Source: Actinomycetota bacterium (GTDB lineage Bacteria; Actinomycetota; Rubrobacteria; Rubrobacterales; Rubrobacteraceae). Taken from it: a DNA stretch of 13,761 nucleotides. Where the stretch lies: contig JAIVIG010000288.1 of assembly GCA_020200675.1 (NCBI GenBank), forward strand, positions 1 to 13,761, in the 5' to 3' direction. The position numbers were made by a program, and so were the translations under genes. The notes under the pieces are model-generated. The model searched no databases, was not told the origin of the DNA, and saw only the letters and a list, made by a program, of their open reading frames with translations. Shown one piece after another: positions 6,950-13,591 of this stretch; within the stretch, counting starts at the first letter, position 1, and the number at the start of each line of letters is the position of its first letter.

Positions 6950-8743
6950 TTACCTCGTCGTCGAGGTTTTGTCTGCATAGCTTTTCGCGTACCGCTCGCC
7001 GGCCTCGCTTGTTCCGGAACGCACGGATGCCGTCGAGAGCAAGTCGCCGAGGTAACGTAGCAGCCGATCTCCGCGTATCGGTTGGCTGCGGAAGCCGATG
7101 TAACCGTCCGGCCTGACGAGGTACAGCGCCTCTGCTCCGGTGGCGTTGTAAGTCTCGTGCAACTCCCGCTCCACGTCCAGCAAAACCGGACCGTCCCAGT
7201 CCAGGTTCTCGGGCTTGTCGTCGCCGGCGATGACCACGTAAGTCTTTACGTCTTCGCCCCACAGCTCTTCGATATTCTGGGCTACCCGGGTTAGGTTCGC
7301 GTAGCCCTCCTCCGTTCGTGCCGGACCGTCGAAGAGCAGGAGGGTGAAATTCGCGCCCTCGAACTCCTGAAACAGGCTGGTCTCCTCCCGGGACGGGTAG
7401 CGCAGGCAGCGACCCTGCGGCGCCCGGTCTCCGGCTTTCGGCTCGCTACGAAGGTTCAGCCAGTCCTTGATGCGAAATCCGTCTTGCCTGCGGCCCGGTA
7501 GCAGCGTTTGAGGGCTCGTGTAAGATTCCGACAGGGAGCTCTTGCGGTAGTTCACGTCTAACTGCGAAACCCTCTTGAGCAATGTCTCCTGGACGAGACC
7601 CGAACCCATAACGTGCGACAGCGTCCGATCCCGGACGAACCGGAGGGCGGGGTTCCTGGATACGACGAGGTTCGTCGAGGCATTCGTGCCCTTTAATACT
7701 TCTCTGGCGACGGGCAATCTCTCCTCTTCGTACGTGTCGAGGAGCTCGTCGGGGGCCTTACCCTTTATCACTAGCGCCAGCTTCCACCCCAGGTTGTAGG
7801 CGTCCTGTATGCCGGTGTTCATGCCCTGCCCGCCGACGGGGCTGTGGATGTGCGCCGCGTCGCCCATCAAGAACACGCGTCCCCTGCGATACCCGGTTAC
7901 CATCCTGCGGCTGATCTTGAAATTGGACATCCACGTCGGGTTGCTGATGTTCGTTTTCGCATCTTTTGCTCGCTCCGCCATCAGCTCCTGGAAGAGCTCC
8001 ACGGAAGCCCGCGGAGCTTCTTCGCCTTCGGCCGGAGCGATGTCCGAGACCAGACGCCACCGGCGGCCGCCGGGGAGGGGCAAGCACAAGAGAATCCCAT
8101 CCTCGTGCAACCACGCGTGAGCCCTGTCCCGGCTCCGGTCCCAGTCCAGATCTACGTCGGCCAGCAGGAACTCTTCTTCGTAGGCGCTCCCTTCGAAGGG
8201 AACCCCCAACGTATGGCGCACCCGGCTGTGAGCGCCGTCGCACCCGACCAGCCATTTAGCGGCGATCTCCTCCGTCTCGTCCGCGCGGTCTCCACCGACA
8301 AAGGCGACGATGCGATCCCTCTCCTGCCCGAAGCCCGCCAGCTCTCTCGACCACTCGACCTCGCCGCCGAGTTCGTGCAGTAACCCCAGAAGCAGCAGCT
8401 CCGTATCGCTCTGTGGTAAGGACAGGATGTAAGGATAGGGCGCCTTCAGGTACCGGGCGTCCGTCTGGAACAAAAAGGTCTCACCCTCGTGGACGTTCGC
8501 CCCGAGAACTTTCAGACCTCTCGCCAGAAACTGCTCGATGACGCCCATGTTCTCGAACACTTCGAGGGTCCTCGATTGTATCCCCAGGGCCTTCGAGGTC
8601 TGTGAGAGAGCGTCCGACTTCTCGATGACGCGGCAGCCGATGCCGCGCCGGAGCAGCTCGCAGGCCATGGTAAGCCCCACGGGTCCGGCCCCGACGACCA
8701 GCACGTCCGTCTCGCTCTTTGATGGTGTCATCGTGGTGTTCAC
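6950..8743 (-). CDS. Class A flavin monooxygenase with thioredoxin-like C-terminal domain (597 aa)
   Basis: Motifs visible: GAGPVG at 18-23 in DVLVVGAGPVGLTMACELLR, the DG motif in LVGCDGAHSRVRHTLG at 165-180, and the GD motif in RVFLMGDAAHIHSPVGGQGM at 289-308 followed by NTGIQDAYNLGWKLA. The central substrate domain is followed by a region from about 440 (GDRAPQGR, FTLLLFDGP, VLLDVERELHETYNATGAEALYLVRPDGYIGFR) typical of the thioredoxin-like C-terminal domain of phenol hydroxylase, pentachlorophenol-monooxygenase and aromatic-polyketide hydroxylases. It should hydroxylate an aromatic ring using NAD(P)H and oxygen. The GTG at 8743 has AGGAGG (8749-8754) 5 nt upstream, and that site overlaps the stop codon of the tetR gene, indicating translational coupling. 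An ATG at codon 5 is less well placed. Confidence 0.93.
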   Translation of the reverse strand: MNTTMTPSKSETDVLVVGAGPVGLTMACELLRRGIGCRVIEKSDALSQTSKALGIQSRTLEVFENMGVIEQFLARGLKVLGANVHEGETFLFQTDARYLKAPYPYILSLPQSDTELLLLGLLHELGGEVEWSRELAGFGQERDRIVAFVGGDRADETEEIAAKWLVGCDGAHSRVRHTLGVPFEGSAYEEEFLLADVDLDWDRSRDRAHAWLHEDGILLCLPLPGGRRWRLVSDIAPAEGEEAPRASVELFQELMAERAKDAKTNISNPTWMSNFKISRRMVTGYRRGRVFLMGDAAHIHSPVGGQGMNTGIQDAYNLGWKLALVIKGKAPDELLDTYEEERLPVAREVLKGTNASTNLVVSRNPALRFVRDRTLSHVMGSGLVQETLLKRVSQLDVNYRKSSLSESYTSPQTLLPGRRQDGFRIKDWLNLRSEPKAGDRAPQGRCLRYPSREETSLFQEFEGANFTLLLFDGPARTEEGYANLTRVAQNIEELWGEDVKTYVVIAGDDKPENLDWDGPVLLDVERELHETYNATGAEALYLVRPDGYIGFRSQPIRGDRLLRYLGDLLSTASVRSGTSEAGERYAKSYADKTSTTR

Positions 8744-8748
8744 GAAGT

Positions 8749-8754
8749 CCTCCT
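8749..8754 (-). promoter_or_regulatory. Shine-Dalgarno site overlapping the tetR stop codon
   Basis: AGGAGG includes the last two bases of the tetR TAG stop and lies 5 nt before the monooxygenase GTG. It fixes that start and suggests the repressor and the enzyme are read from one message. Confidence 0.7.
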
Positions 8755-9352
8755 AACCTTCGGGACGGAGCCCGTCCAAAAAAATGCTCACCGCGTTCTG
8801 CAGATGATCTTCGTCGGTCAGACCGTCTTCAACCAGGGCCGGGAAGAACATCTTGCCCGCGAGCTGCGGTATGAGCATTCCTATAAACGCCCGCGCACTC
8901 GAACGAACGTCGTGGGGGCGTAGCCTGCCGAGCTCGATCTGGTGCTCCAGATAAGCTTTGAGGAACTCCAGCACCCTCCCCGGACCGCTCCTGACGAACA
9001 TCTCGGCGACCTCCGGACGGCGGAGGGCTTCCGCGACGACGAGCCGCAGAGTTTGGGCGTCGAGTTGCTCGAAGGCGAAGTAGGCGCGTCCTATCCTCGG
9101 CAGCAGTTCCTCGGGAGGGAGATCCAGGAGGGGTGTGGGATCCGCCACCGCTCTCACGACCGGTATCCGCGAACCCAGAACCTCCCGAAAAAGGGTGTCT
9201 TTGTCCGGGAAGTACCAGTAGATAAGGGCCGGAGACTGCAACCCGGCCGCCCGCGCGATGCTCTTGATCGTCGCCCCTTTGAACCCCTTCGCCGCGAACT
9301 CCTCGAACGCCGCGTCCAGGATCTGCGCCCGCCGATCCAACTCCTCAGACAC
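8753..9352 (-). CDS. TetR/AcrR-family transcriptional repressor
   Basis: The product has 199 residues. The N-terminal DNA-binding domain is textbook: RRAQILDAAFEEFAAKGFKG, then TIKSIARAAGLQSPALIYWY (helix-turn-helix, about 28-47) and FPDKDTLFREVL. The remaining helical part is the ligand-binding and dimerisation domain, with no recognised ligand class. The GTG at 9352 follows AGGAGG (9357-9362) with a 4-nt spacer. It is the first gene of the probable operon, and its own promoter region carries inverted repeats of the right size for TetR binding, so autoregulation with control of the downstream flavoproteins is likely. The inducer would be expected to resemble the substrate of those enzymes. 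Confidence 0.93.
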   Translation of the reverse strand: MSEELDRRAQILDAAFEEFAAKGFKGATIKSIARAAGLQSPALIYWYFPDKDTLFREVLGSRIPVVRAVADPTPLLDLPPEELLPRIGRAYFAFEQLDAQTLRLVVAEALRRPEVAEMFVRSGPGRVLEFLKAYLEHQIELGRLRPHDVRSSARAFIGMLIPQLAGKMFFPALVEDGLTDEDHLQNAVSIFLDGLRPEG

Positions 9353-9367
9353 TCAGCCTCCTACTTG

Positions 9368-9381
9368 ATTGAGTGTTCAAT
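9368..9381. promoter_or_regulatory. Putative TetR operator site 1
   Basis: ATTGA-GTGT-TCAAT is a perfect 5-bp inverted repeat with a 4-nt centre. It lies just downstream of the predicted transcription start and upstream of the tetR ribosome-binding site. Its right half, GTTCAAT, is repeated inverted at 9400-9406. Confidence 0.5.
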
Positions 9382-9389
9382 AACTACAG

Positions 9390-9416
9390 AGTATACTCGA
9401 TTGAACGTTCTGTCAA
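9390..9416 (-). promoter_or_regulatory. Promoter of the tetR-monooxygenase operon
   Basis: On the minus strand a perfect TTGACA (9411-9416) is followed after 15 nt by TATACT (9390-9395), 5 of 6 to consensus. Transcription would start near 9383, about 30 nt before the tetR GTG. The spacer is a little short, which often marks a regulated promoter. Both putative operator sites overlap it or adjoin it. Confidence 0.65.
9400..9410. promoter_or_regulatory. Putative TetR operator site 2
   Basis: ATTGAACGTTC contains the palindrome GAACGTTC and sits inside the -35/-10 spacer. Its reverse complement, GAACGTTCAAT, matches GAGTGTTCAAT (9371-9381) at 9 of 11 bases, so the two sites are related and inverted about the -10 box. 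A repressor bound here would block RNA polymerase. Confidence 0.5.
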
Positions 9417-9515
9417 GAAGATTTCGCGCGTCTCTTGGGACGCAGGCGAGATGAGGGGCATCGGTACCATGGAGACTTGGTTGGCTGCCGGAGAGTTGGG
9501 TGCGGGCGTAGGATC

Positions 9516-9521
9516 TATACT
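9516..9521 (+). promoter_or_regulatory. -10 box for a predicted leaderless DUF4385 transcript
   Basis: TATACT lies six bases before the ATG at 9528, so the predicted first transcribed base is the A of the start codon. No good ribosome-binding site is present. The -35 is weak (TTGGGT at 9496-9501, spacer 14). Confidence 0.4.
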
Positions 9522-9527
9522 GGGTAG

Positions 9528-9947
9528 ATGGGGTATCCGTACGATGGGGTGGATCTGCGAGAGCACCCGGAGGCGTACCGCATCGGTCGCGGGGAGCAGG
9601 GCGTCTTTCACGCCGAACCGTACAAGAGCGAGCTTCTGCCGCTGTGGAGCTTCAAAGACGCCGGGGCGGTGAAAGAGTCAGCCGACGCCATCTACGGGCG
9701 TTTCTTGCGGTACAAGGACGAAGGGGACTTCGTCGGGATGGACGTCGCGAGAAAGTACTTGCAGATGGGCTACACCCGGTCAAGGCGCTACGCGAAGTAC
9801 AGGGGCGGGAACAAGAGCGAGCCGCTCGCCGAGCCAGATCCTGTGAAAAGCCGGGCGGCGGAGGTCTTCTACGAGAAGTGGCGCGAGGCCGCCGAGGACG
9901 AAAGGTACCTGGAGCTCAAGGAGGAGCACCGGCGGCGCAACCGGTAG
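9528..9947 (+). CDS. DUF4385 family protein
   Basis: The product has 139 residues and no membrane segment or signal peptide. The sequence fits the DUF4385 family from start to end: VDLREHPEAYRIGRGEQGVF near the N-terminus, then EPYKSELLPLWSFK, IYGRFLRYKDEGDFVGMDVA, RKYLQMGYTRSRRYAKY, and a C-terminal DPVKSRAAEVFYEKWREA. The function of the family is unknown. The protein is rich in charged and aromatic residues and likely cytosolic. It runs divergently from the tetR operon and may share the intergenic region with it, but the TetR sites lie about 120 bp upstream of its -10 box, so control by TetR is doubtful. It ends 79 bp before the convergent PGPGW gene. Confidence 0.85.
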   Translation: MGYPYDGVDLREHPEAYRIGRGEQGVFHAEPYKSELLPLWSFKDAGAVKESADAIYGRFLRYKDEGDFVGMDVARKYLQMGYTRSRRYAKYRGGNKSEPLAEPDPVKSRAAEVFYEKWREAAEDERYLELKEEHRRRNR

Positions 9948-10026
9948 GCCCTGGCGTGTGCAAGTGGGCTAGAGCAAGCCGGACGAGGAGGGCGTCGAAT
10001 GAGGCGTCGCGAGAGTGCGCGGATGA

Positions 10027-10449
10027 CTAGCCGTTCGAGCTTACGAAGCACAGGTAGTAAGCTGCGTATCCCAGCGCGGCGAGACAGAGCAGGATCGCCA
10101 GGCAGGTCAAGACCTTCACCGCGGTGGAAGAGCTTGTCCAGAGGCCCACGAACCATCGCGTCAACGCTCTTAGTTTCACCTCGGCCCGGTCCATAAAGCG
10201 GGCAACGGGTCGGAACTCGCCGGCGATCAGGCCAAGCCCCAGGAAGGTGATGACCCAGCTAGGACCCGATCCGGGCACAGCGATAAGGCCCCCGACCACG
10301 ACCAGGGTTCCGCCCCCGATGCTCAGGAACGTCCGAGCATCGAACCTGCCGCGCCTGTTCTCCTGGTGCCGCCGGTAACGGTCCTGGAAACGGTGGCCCT
10401 GCTCGCTCTCCCTGAACCGCCGCCAGTTCTCTTTTGCTCTTTCGATCAC
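10027..10449 (-). CDS. PGPGW (TIGR02611-like) transmembrane protein
   Basis: With a GTG start at 10449 the product has 140 residues: a basic N-terminal stretch (about 1-40, many Arg and Gln), a hydrophobic segment at 41-58, the family core IAVPGSGPSWVITFLGLGLI at 56-75 followed by AGEFRPVARFMDRAEVKLR, and a last helix at 111-135. The core corresponds to the PGPGW motif and the following GLxxLAxEF of this putative membrane family, whose function is unknown. The start is uncertain. The frame is open up to an ATG at 10611, but the extra 54 residues look unconserved and neither start has a convincing ribosome-binding site. An AATAAT -10-like box at 10472-10477 would favour a start downstream of it, near 10449. 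Confidence 0.75.
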   Translation of the reverse strand: MIERAKENWRRFRESEQGHRFQDRYRRHQENRRGRFDARTFLSIGGGTLVVVGGLIAVPGSGPSWVITFLGLGLIAGEFRPVARFMDRAEVKLRALTRWFVGLWTSSSTAVKVLTCLAILLCLAALGYAAYYLCFVSSNG

Positions 10450-10814
10450 ACCACACGCAAACCCGCTCGAAATTATTCTCGCCGGCTTTCTACCACCGGA
10501 GAGGTACGAATGGGCTAGATCCCGGATACATGGTCGAAGAATGGCCCAAAGTATGTAAGCGTCGGGGGTTTCGGTGGCGCGGTCGCGTCCCGAGACGCAC
10601 GTCGTTTGCATAACCGCGAGGAGGAACGACGCGAAGCTCGGGCTGTTCTAGTAGTATCCGCGGCGTGGACGAACGCGACCTCATCCTGCTGGAGGTTGTC
10701 AGTAAAGATGGTGAGAGAGACCGCCGCTCTCTTTCGACCCTTTACCGTAAATCGCCGCGACGAGTCTAATCCCCGCGCCAGCGACTCTCGTGGACAAAAA
10801 CTGACTACTGAAAA
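10450..10814. other. 365-bp stretch with little recognisable content
   Basis: This lies between the starts-side of the PGPGW gene and the end of the MarP-like gene. It contains a possible N-terminal extension of the PGPGW gene, one short HTH-like reading frame (10665-10769), and no clear terminator, repeat or RNA structure. Other short frames lack ribosome-binding sites and known motifs. Confidence 0.5.
10665..10769 (+). pseudogene. Possible Lrp/AsnC-type HTH fragment (34 codons)
   Basis: A GTG-started frame reads VDERDLILLEVVSKDGERDR, then RSLSTLYRKSPRRV and stop. The spacing of D-x2-D-x2-LL, KDG, L and SP-x2-V resembles the start of the Lrp/AsnC DNA-binding domain. The rest of such a protein is absent. 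After the stop the same frame continues only briefly (SPRQRLSWTKTDY). A TAGTAT box at 10652-10657 would start transcription within a base of the GTG. It may be a degraded gene or chance; the resemblance is by eye only. Confidence 0.22.
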
Positions 10815-11963
10815 CTAAGTTGCGCATTCTTTGGTGCTGACGGGGTTCCGGCGTTCCTGGGCGAGGTCCACTAGTTGCTTGACCAGGGAGGTCGGAATGC
10901 CGTAGCCGGCGTCGTCGGAGTCGGCGCGGCTGGCGAAGACGGTGGCGACGACTTCGCCCTCTTCGTTCACGGCCGGACCGCCGGAGTTGCCGGGGCGGAC
11001 GAAGCCCTTGAAGCTGGTCACGGTGCGCTCCACGGGCCCGCGGTTGTAGGCGTCGTTGGAGATCACGCGCGTCGTATCGCCCACGCGACCGGCCCTGATG
11101 TCGAACGGACCGTTCTCCGGGAAGCCCAGGAGGGCCACGGGTTCGCTGTTTCTTGGCTCGGCGAGGCGGAGGGGCGATAGGCGCAGGTCGTCGACCCGCA
11201 GCACCGCGATGTCGTTCTTCTCGTCGAAGGCCATCACCCGGGCGGGGAGGGGCAGGCCGTTCCCTTCGGGCTGGACCTGGGTGGAGATCTCCCCGGCCAC
11301 GACGTGGGCGTTGGTGACGACGAGGTCGGGGGCGGCGACCCAGCCGGAGCCCTCTATGCCGTAGCCACACGCGACCCCGCTGACGCGCAAGACGCGCGAG
11401 GTTGACGCGAGCACCTCAGGGTCGCTGGCGATTTCCTGGTTCGGGTCCGCGACGTCCGCTTTGGGACCCCGGAAACTGGGGATGGGGTCGAGCCGGGAGA
11501 CGGCCTGTGTGAGGAGCGTCGAAGGCATCGCCCGGTTCAGCGCCCCGAGCACCGTGGATTCATGCATGGTCGGGTGCAGCGACGAGAGGAGCGGGGTCCC
11601 GAGCGCGAAGGTCGCGGCCACCCAGACGAGGGTGAGCGAGAGGGCGACGCCCAGGAGCGCCCCGCCGGCCCGGTCCAACGCTTCGGAGTTGGCGCCCTCG
11701 ATCTTCTCTTGCAGGAAGCTGCTCGCGGCGCGGGCCAGGATGTCCCCGAGCACGGCGAAGGCCACGATGCTGGCGAGCGTGATCACCGAACCGAAGACGA
11801 GGTCTCCGTCGCCCTCCAGGAGGGCCGGGATGATCCTCGACCCCAGGGCCGCCCCGAGGACTACACCCACGAGCGAGAGCGCGCCCGCGAGGAAGCCCGT
11901 GCGGAAACCTCGCCAGACGAGAAAAACGACGAACAACAAGATAAAAAGATCTAGCACGTTCAC
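10815..11963 (-). CDS. MarP-like membrane-anchored serine protease (CvpA + trypsin-like)
   Basis: The product has 382 residues. The N-terminal CvpA-type membrane domain (about 1-125) has four hydrophobic stretches: 5-18, 24-42, 56-78 and 100-122. A linker leads to a chymotrypsin-fold protease (about 195-375). The triad is clear: His220 in VTNAHVV, Asp251 in KNDIAVL, and Ser327 in RPGNSGGPA. Cysteines 199 and 380 bracket the protease as do the disulfide-forming pair of Mycobacterium tuberculosis MarP (Rv3671c), which protects against acid and oxidative stress from the periplasm. The match in layout, triad and cysteines supports that family. The start is a GTG at 11963 with a poor ribosome-binding site but a TAGAAT box ending 7 nt upstream, so the message may be leaderless. 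It is divergent from rlmN with 82 bp between them. Confidence 0.93.
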   Translation of the reverse strand: MNVLDLFILLFVVFLVWRGFRTGFLAGALSLVGVVLGAALGSRIIPALLEGDGDLVFGSVITLASIVAFAVLGDILARAASSFLQEKIEGANSEALDRAGGALLGVALSLTLVWVAATFALGTPLLSSLHPTMHESTVLGALNRAMPSTLLTQAVSRLDPIPSFRGPKADVADPNQEIASDPEVLASTSRVLRVSGVACGYGIEGSGWVAAPDLVVTNAHVVAGEISTQVQPEGNGLPLPARVMAFDEKNDIAVLRVDDLRLSPLRLAEPRNSEPVALLGFPENGPFDIRAGRVGDTTRVISNDAYNRGPVERTVTSFKGFVRPGNSGGPAVNEEGEVVATVFASRADSDDAGYGIPTSLVKQLVDLAQERRNPVSTKECAT

Positions 11964-11970
11964 GCGCCTG

Positions 11971-11976
11971 ATTCTA
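11971..11976 (-). promoter_or_regulatory. -10 box of the MarP-like gene, near-leaderless
   Basis: TAGAAT on the minus strand is 5 of 6 to consensus. It places the first transcribed base at about 11964, next to the GTG at 11963. No clear -35 element was found. Confidence 0.4.
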
Positions 11977-12008
11977 CCGTCGTACGACGCCTTTTACCGA
12001 TCGGTTTG

Positions 12009-12014
12009 TATAAT
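12009..12014 (+). promoter_or_regulatory. -10 box of the rlmN operon
   Basis: A perfect TATAAT, with TG directly before it, lies 31 nt upstream of the rlmN TTG. Transcription would start near 12021, leaving a 25-nt leader that contains AGAGGAG (12031-12037). The -35 is not convincing. Confidence 0.5.
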
Positions 12015-12045
12015 CTTTCTACGGACGAGTAGAGGAGAAGCGTAA

Positions 12046-13101
12046 TTGAGGGCCGCGGAGTTTATTCCCGACGTAGAAAAGGCGCTGAAGAGCAGGGGCG
12101 AACCGTCCTATCGGCTCGGCCAGGCCTACGGTGCTCTCTGTGGCGGCCTGATACGAGATTGGGAGGAGGCGACCGCGCTTCCCAAGGGTCTTCGGGCTGC
12201 GCTCTCGGCCGAGGCCCCAGCCGCGGTCCTCGAGCTCACCCGCGCCTCACGGGCGACGGACGGGACGCGCAAGTACCTCTTCAAGACGCACGACGGGCAC
12301 CTCATAGAGACGGTTATGATCCCGGAGAAGGATCGGCGCACCGTCTGCATCTCGACCCAGGTCGGCTGCCCGATGGGCTGCACGTTCTGCGCGACGGGTC
12401 TCCTGGGCATCAAGCGCAACCTGAAGGCGCGCGAGATCGCCGAACAGGTCTTCGTCGCCGCCCGCGACGTCGCCCCCGAACGCATCACCAACGTGGTCGT
12501 CATGGGGATGGGCGAGCCGTTCTTGAATTACAGGGAGACCCTGCTTGCGCTCAAGGTCCTCAACGATGGGGACGGGTTCAACCTCGCGGCCCGCTCCATC
12601 GCCGCCTCGACGAGCGGGTTGGTGGACAAGATACGGCGCTTCGCCGACGAGCCGGAGCAGTTCCACCTGGCGATAAGCCTGCACACTCCCTTCGAGGAGC
12701 AGCGCAAAGAGATCATGCCGGTAGCCTCGCGACACTCGATCCCCGAGCTCATGGACGCCGCCCGCTACTATGTCGAGAAGACCCACCGCAAGCTCTTCTT
12801 CGAGTACACCCTCCTCGCTGGGGTCAACGACCAGCCGAACCACGTCGAGGCCCTCGCGGAACTTCTGTATCATCCCCTCTACCACCTCAACCTCCTCCGC
12901 TTCAACTGGACGGACACCGGCTTCGGCGCGACGCCGAAGCGCGAGGCGAAGGAGTTCTTGCGGTACGCGCGGGAGCTCGGCCTCCCGGCGACCCTGAGAC
13001 CAAGCCGCGGCCAGGACATAGACGCCGCCTGCGGCCAGCTCGCCGCGAAGGACCTCCAGGCGCGGCCGCCGCGCACGGTGGTCCCCTTGTCCCAGACCTG
13101 A
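12046..13101 (+). CDS. rlmN: 23S rRNA (adenine-2503-C2)/tRNA methyltransferase RlmN, radical SAM
   Basis: The product has 351 residues, a normal family length. It uses S-adenosylmethionine and a [4Fe-4S] cluster to methylate C2 of A2503 in 23S rRNA, and A37 of some tRNAs in characterised members. The cluster motif CxxxCxxC is C108-PMG-C112-TF-C115. Cys101 (in TVCISTQVG) and Cys329 (in DIDAACGQL) match the two extra catalytic cysteines of E. coli RlmN, the second being the methyl carrier. VVMGMGEPFLNY at 151-162 and ISLHTPFEEQRKEIMP at 210-225 are further family motifs. The resistance paralogue Cfr shares the mechanism but methylates C8; the full-length alignment by eye and housekeeping context favour RlmN. 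The start is a TTG at 12046 with AGAGGAG 8 nt upstream. Confidence 0.96.
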   Translation: MRAAEFIPDVEKALKSRGEPSYRLGQAYGALCGGLIRDWEEATALPKGLRAALSAEAPAAVLELTRASRATDGTRKYLFKTHDGHLIETVMIPEKDRRTVCISTQVGCPMGCTFCATGLLGIKRNLKAREIAEQVFVAARDVAPERITNVVVMGMGEPFLNYRETLLALKVLNDGDGFNLAARSIAASTSGLVDKIRRFADEPEQFHLAISLHTPFEEQRKEIMPVASRHSIPELMDAARYYVEKTHRKLFFEYTLLAGVNDQPNHVEALAELLYHPLYHLNLLRFNWTDTGFGATPKREAKEFLRYARELGLPATLRPSRGQDIDAACGQLAAKDLQARPPRTVVPLSQT

Positions 13102-13111
13102 AGAAGCTCTC

Positions 13112-13591
13112 TTGAAGAACGAACCGGAGCAGAGACTCGACCCGCGGGCGAAGCTGTTGTGGCGCGTCACCGGGGCGTTGCAGGCAGTTCCTGTTCTGGC
13201 GGGCAGCGCGTTCGGGAGCTACGCGCTGTATGCGAGCGCGGACGCGGCGCTCTACCTCGCGGTCTTGCCGGTGCTCGGAGCCCTCGCGTTGGCCGTTCTG
13301 TTGGTGGGCGTGCTGCCGACTTTGTTGTGGCGGCGGTGGCGTTACGAGATACGGCCTCTGGAGGTGGATCTCCAGCGGGGGCTCGTGCAGGTTACGCGGA
13401 CGCTGGTGCCGATGGCGCGGGTGCAACACGTGGATACCCGGCGCGGGCCCTTGCAGCGTCGTCTGGGGCTCTCCACGGTCGTCTTCTACACGGCGGCGGG
13501 TCCGAACGAGATCCCACAGCTAGCCCAGAAGACCGCCGCGGAGGTGCGCGACCGGATCGCCGAGCTGACCCGGACCGCGGATGAGCTCTAG
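13112..13591 (+). CDS. bPH2 (YdbS-like, PF03703-type) membrane protein
   Basis: The product has 159 residues: two hydrophobic segments (about 20-40 and 47-72), then a bacterial PH-like domain with RYEIRPLEVDLQRGLVQVTR at 77-96, LVPMARVQHVDTRRGPLQRR at 98-117 and LGLSTVVFYTAAG. These are the signature strands of YdbS-like bPH2 proteins, which usually occur in pairs and have a poorly defined envelope role. In Bacillus subtilis the YdbS/YdbT pair is linked to resistance to antimicrobial compounds. The start is a TTG at 13112, 10 nt after the rlmN stop, with only a weak AAGAAG upstream; no better in-frame start is seen. It overlaps the next gene by 11 nt. Confidence 0.83.
   Translation: MKNEPEQRLDPRAKLLWRVTGALQAVPVLAGSAFGSYALYASADAALYLAVLPVLGALALAVLLVGVLPTLLWRRWRYEIRPLEVDLQRGLVQVTRTLVPMARVQHVDTRRGPLQRRLGLSTVVFYTAAGPNEIPQLAQKTAAEVRDRIAELTRTADEL

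Noticed and set aside
6933..7262. N-terminal extension of the second flavoprotein up to 7262
   Set aside because: It would overlap the end of the larger monooxygenase by about 310 bp, its sequence is Arg-rich and unconserved, and a strong Shine-Dalgarno site marks the GTG at 6932.
9948..10026. Bidirectional terminator between the convergent DUF4385 and PGPGW genes
   Set aside because: Only short imperfect GC repeats are present (GACG and CGTC blocks) without a T run, which is not enough to call a terminator.
12046..13101. Cfr-type antibiotic-resistance methyltransferase instead of RlmN
   Set aside because: Cfr and RlmN share the cysteine motifs, but the housekeeping context next to the bPH2 genes and the close match of length and motifs to RlmN make RlmN much more likely.
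12247..13170. Long minus-strand frame opposite rlmN
   Set aside because: It is a shadow of rlmN, whose catalytic cysteines and motifs are all in the plus-strand frame.
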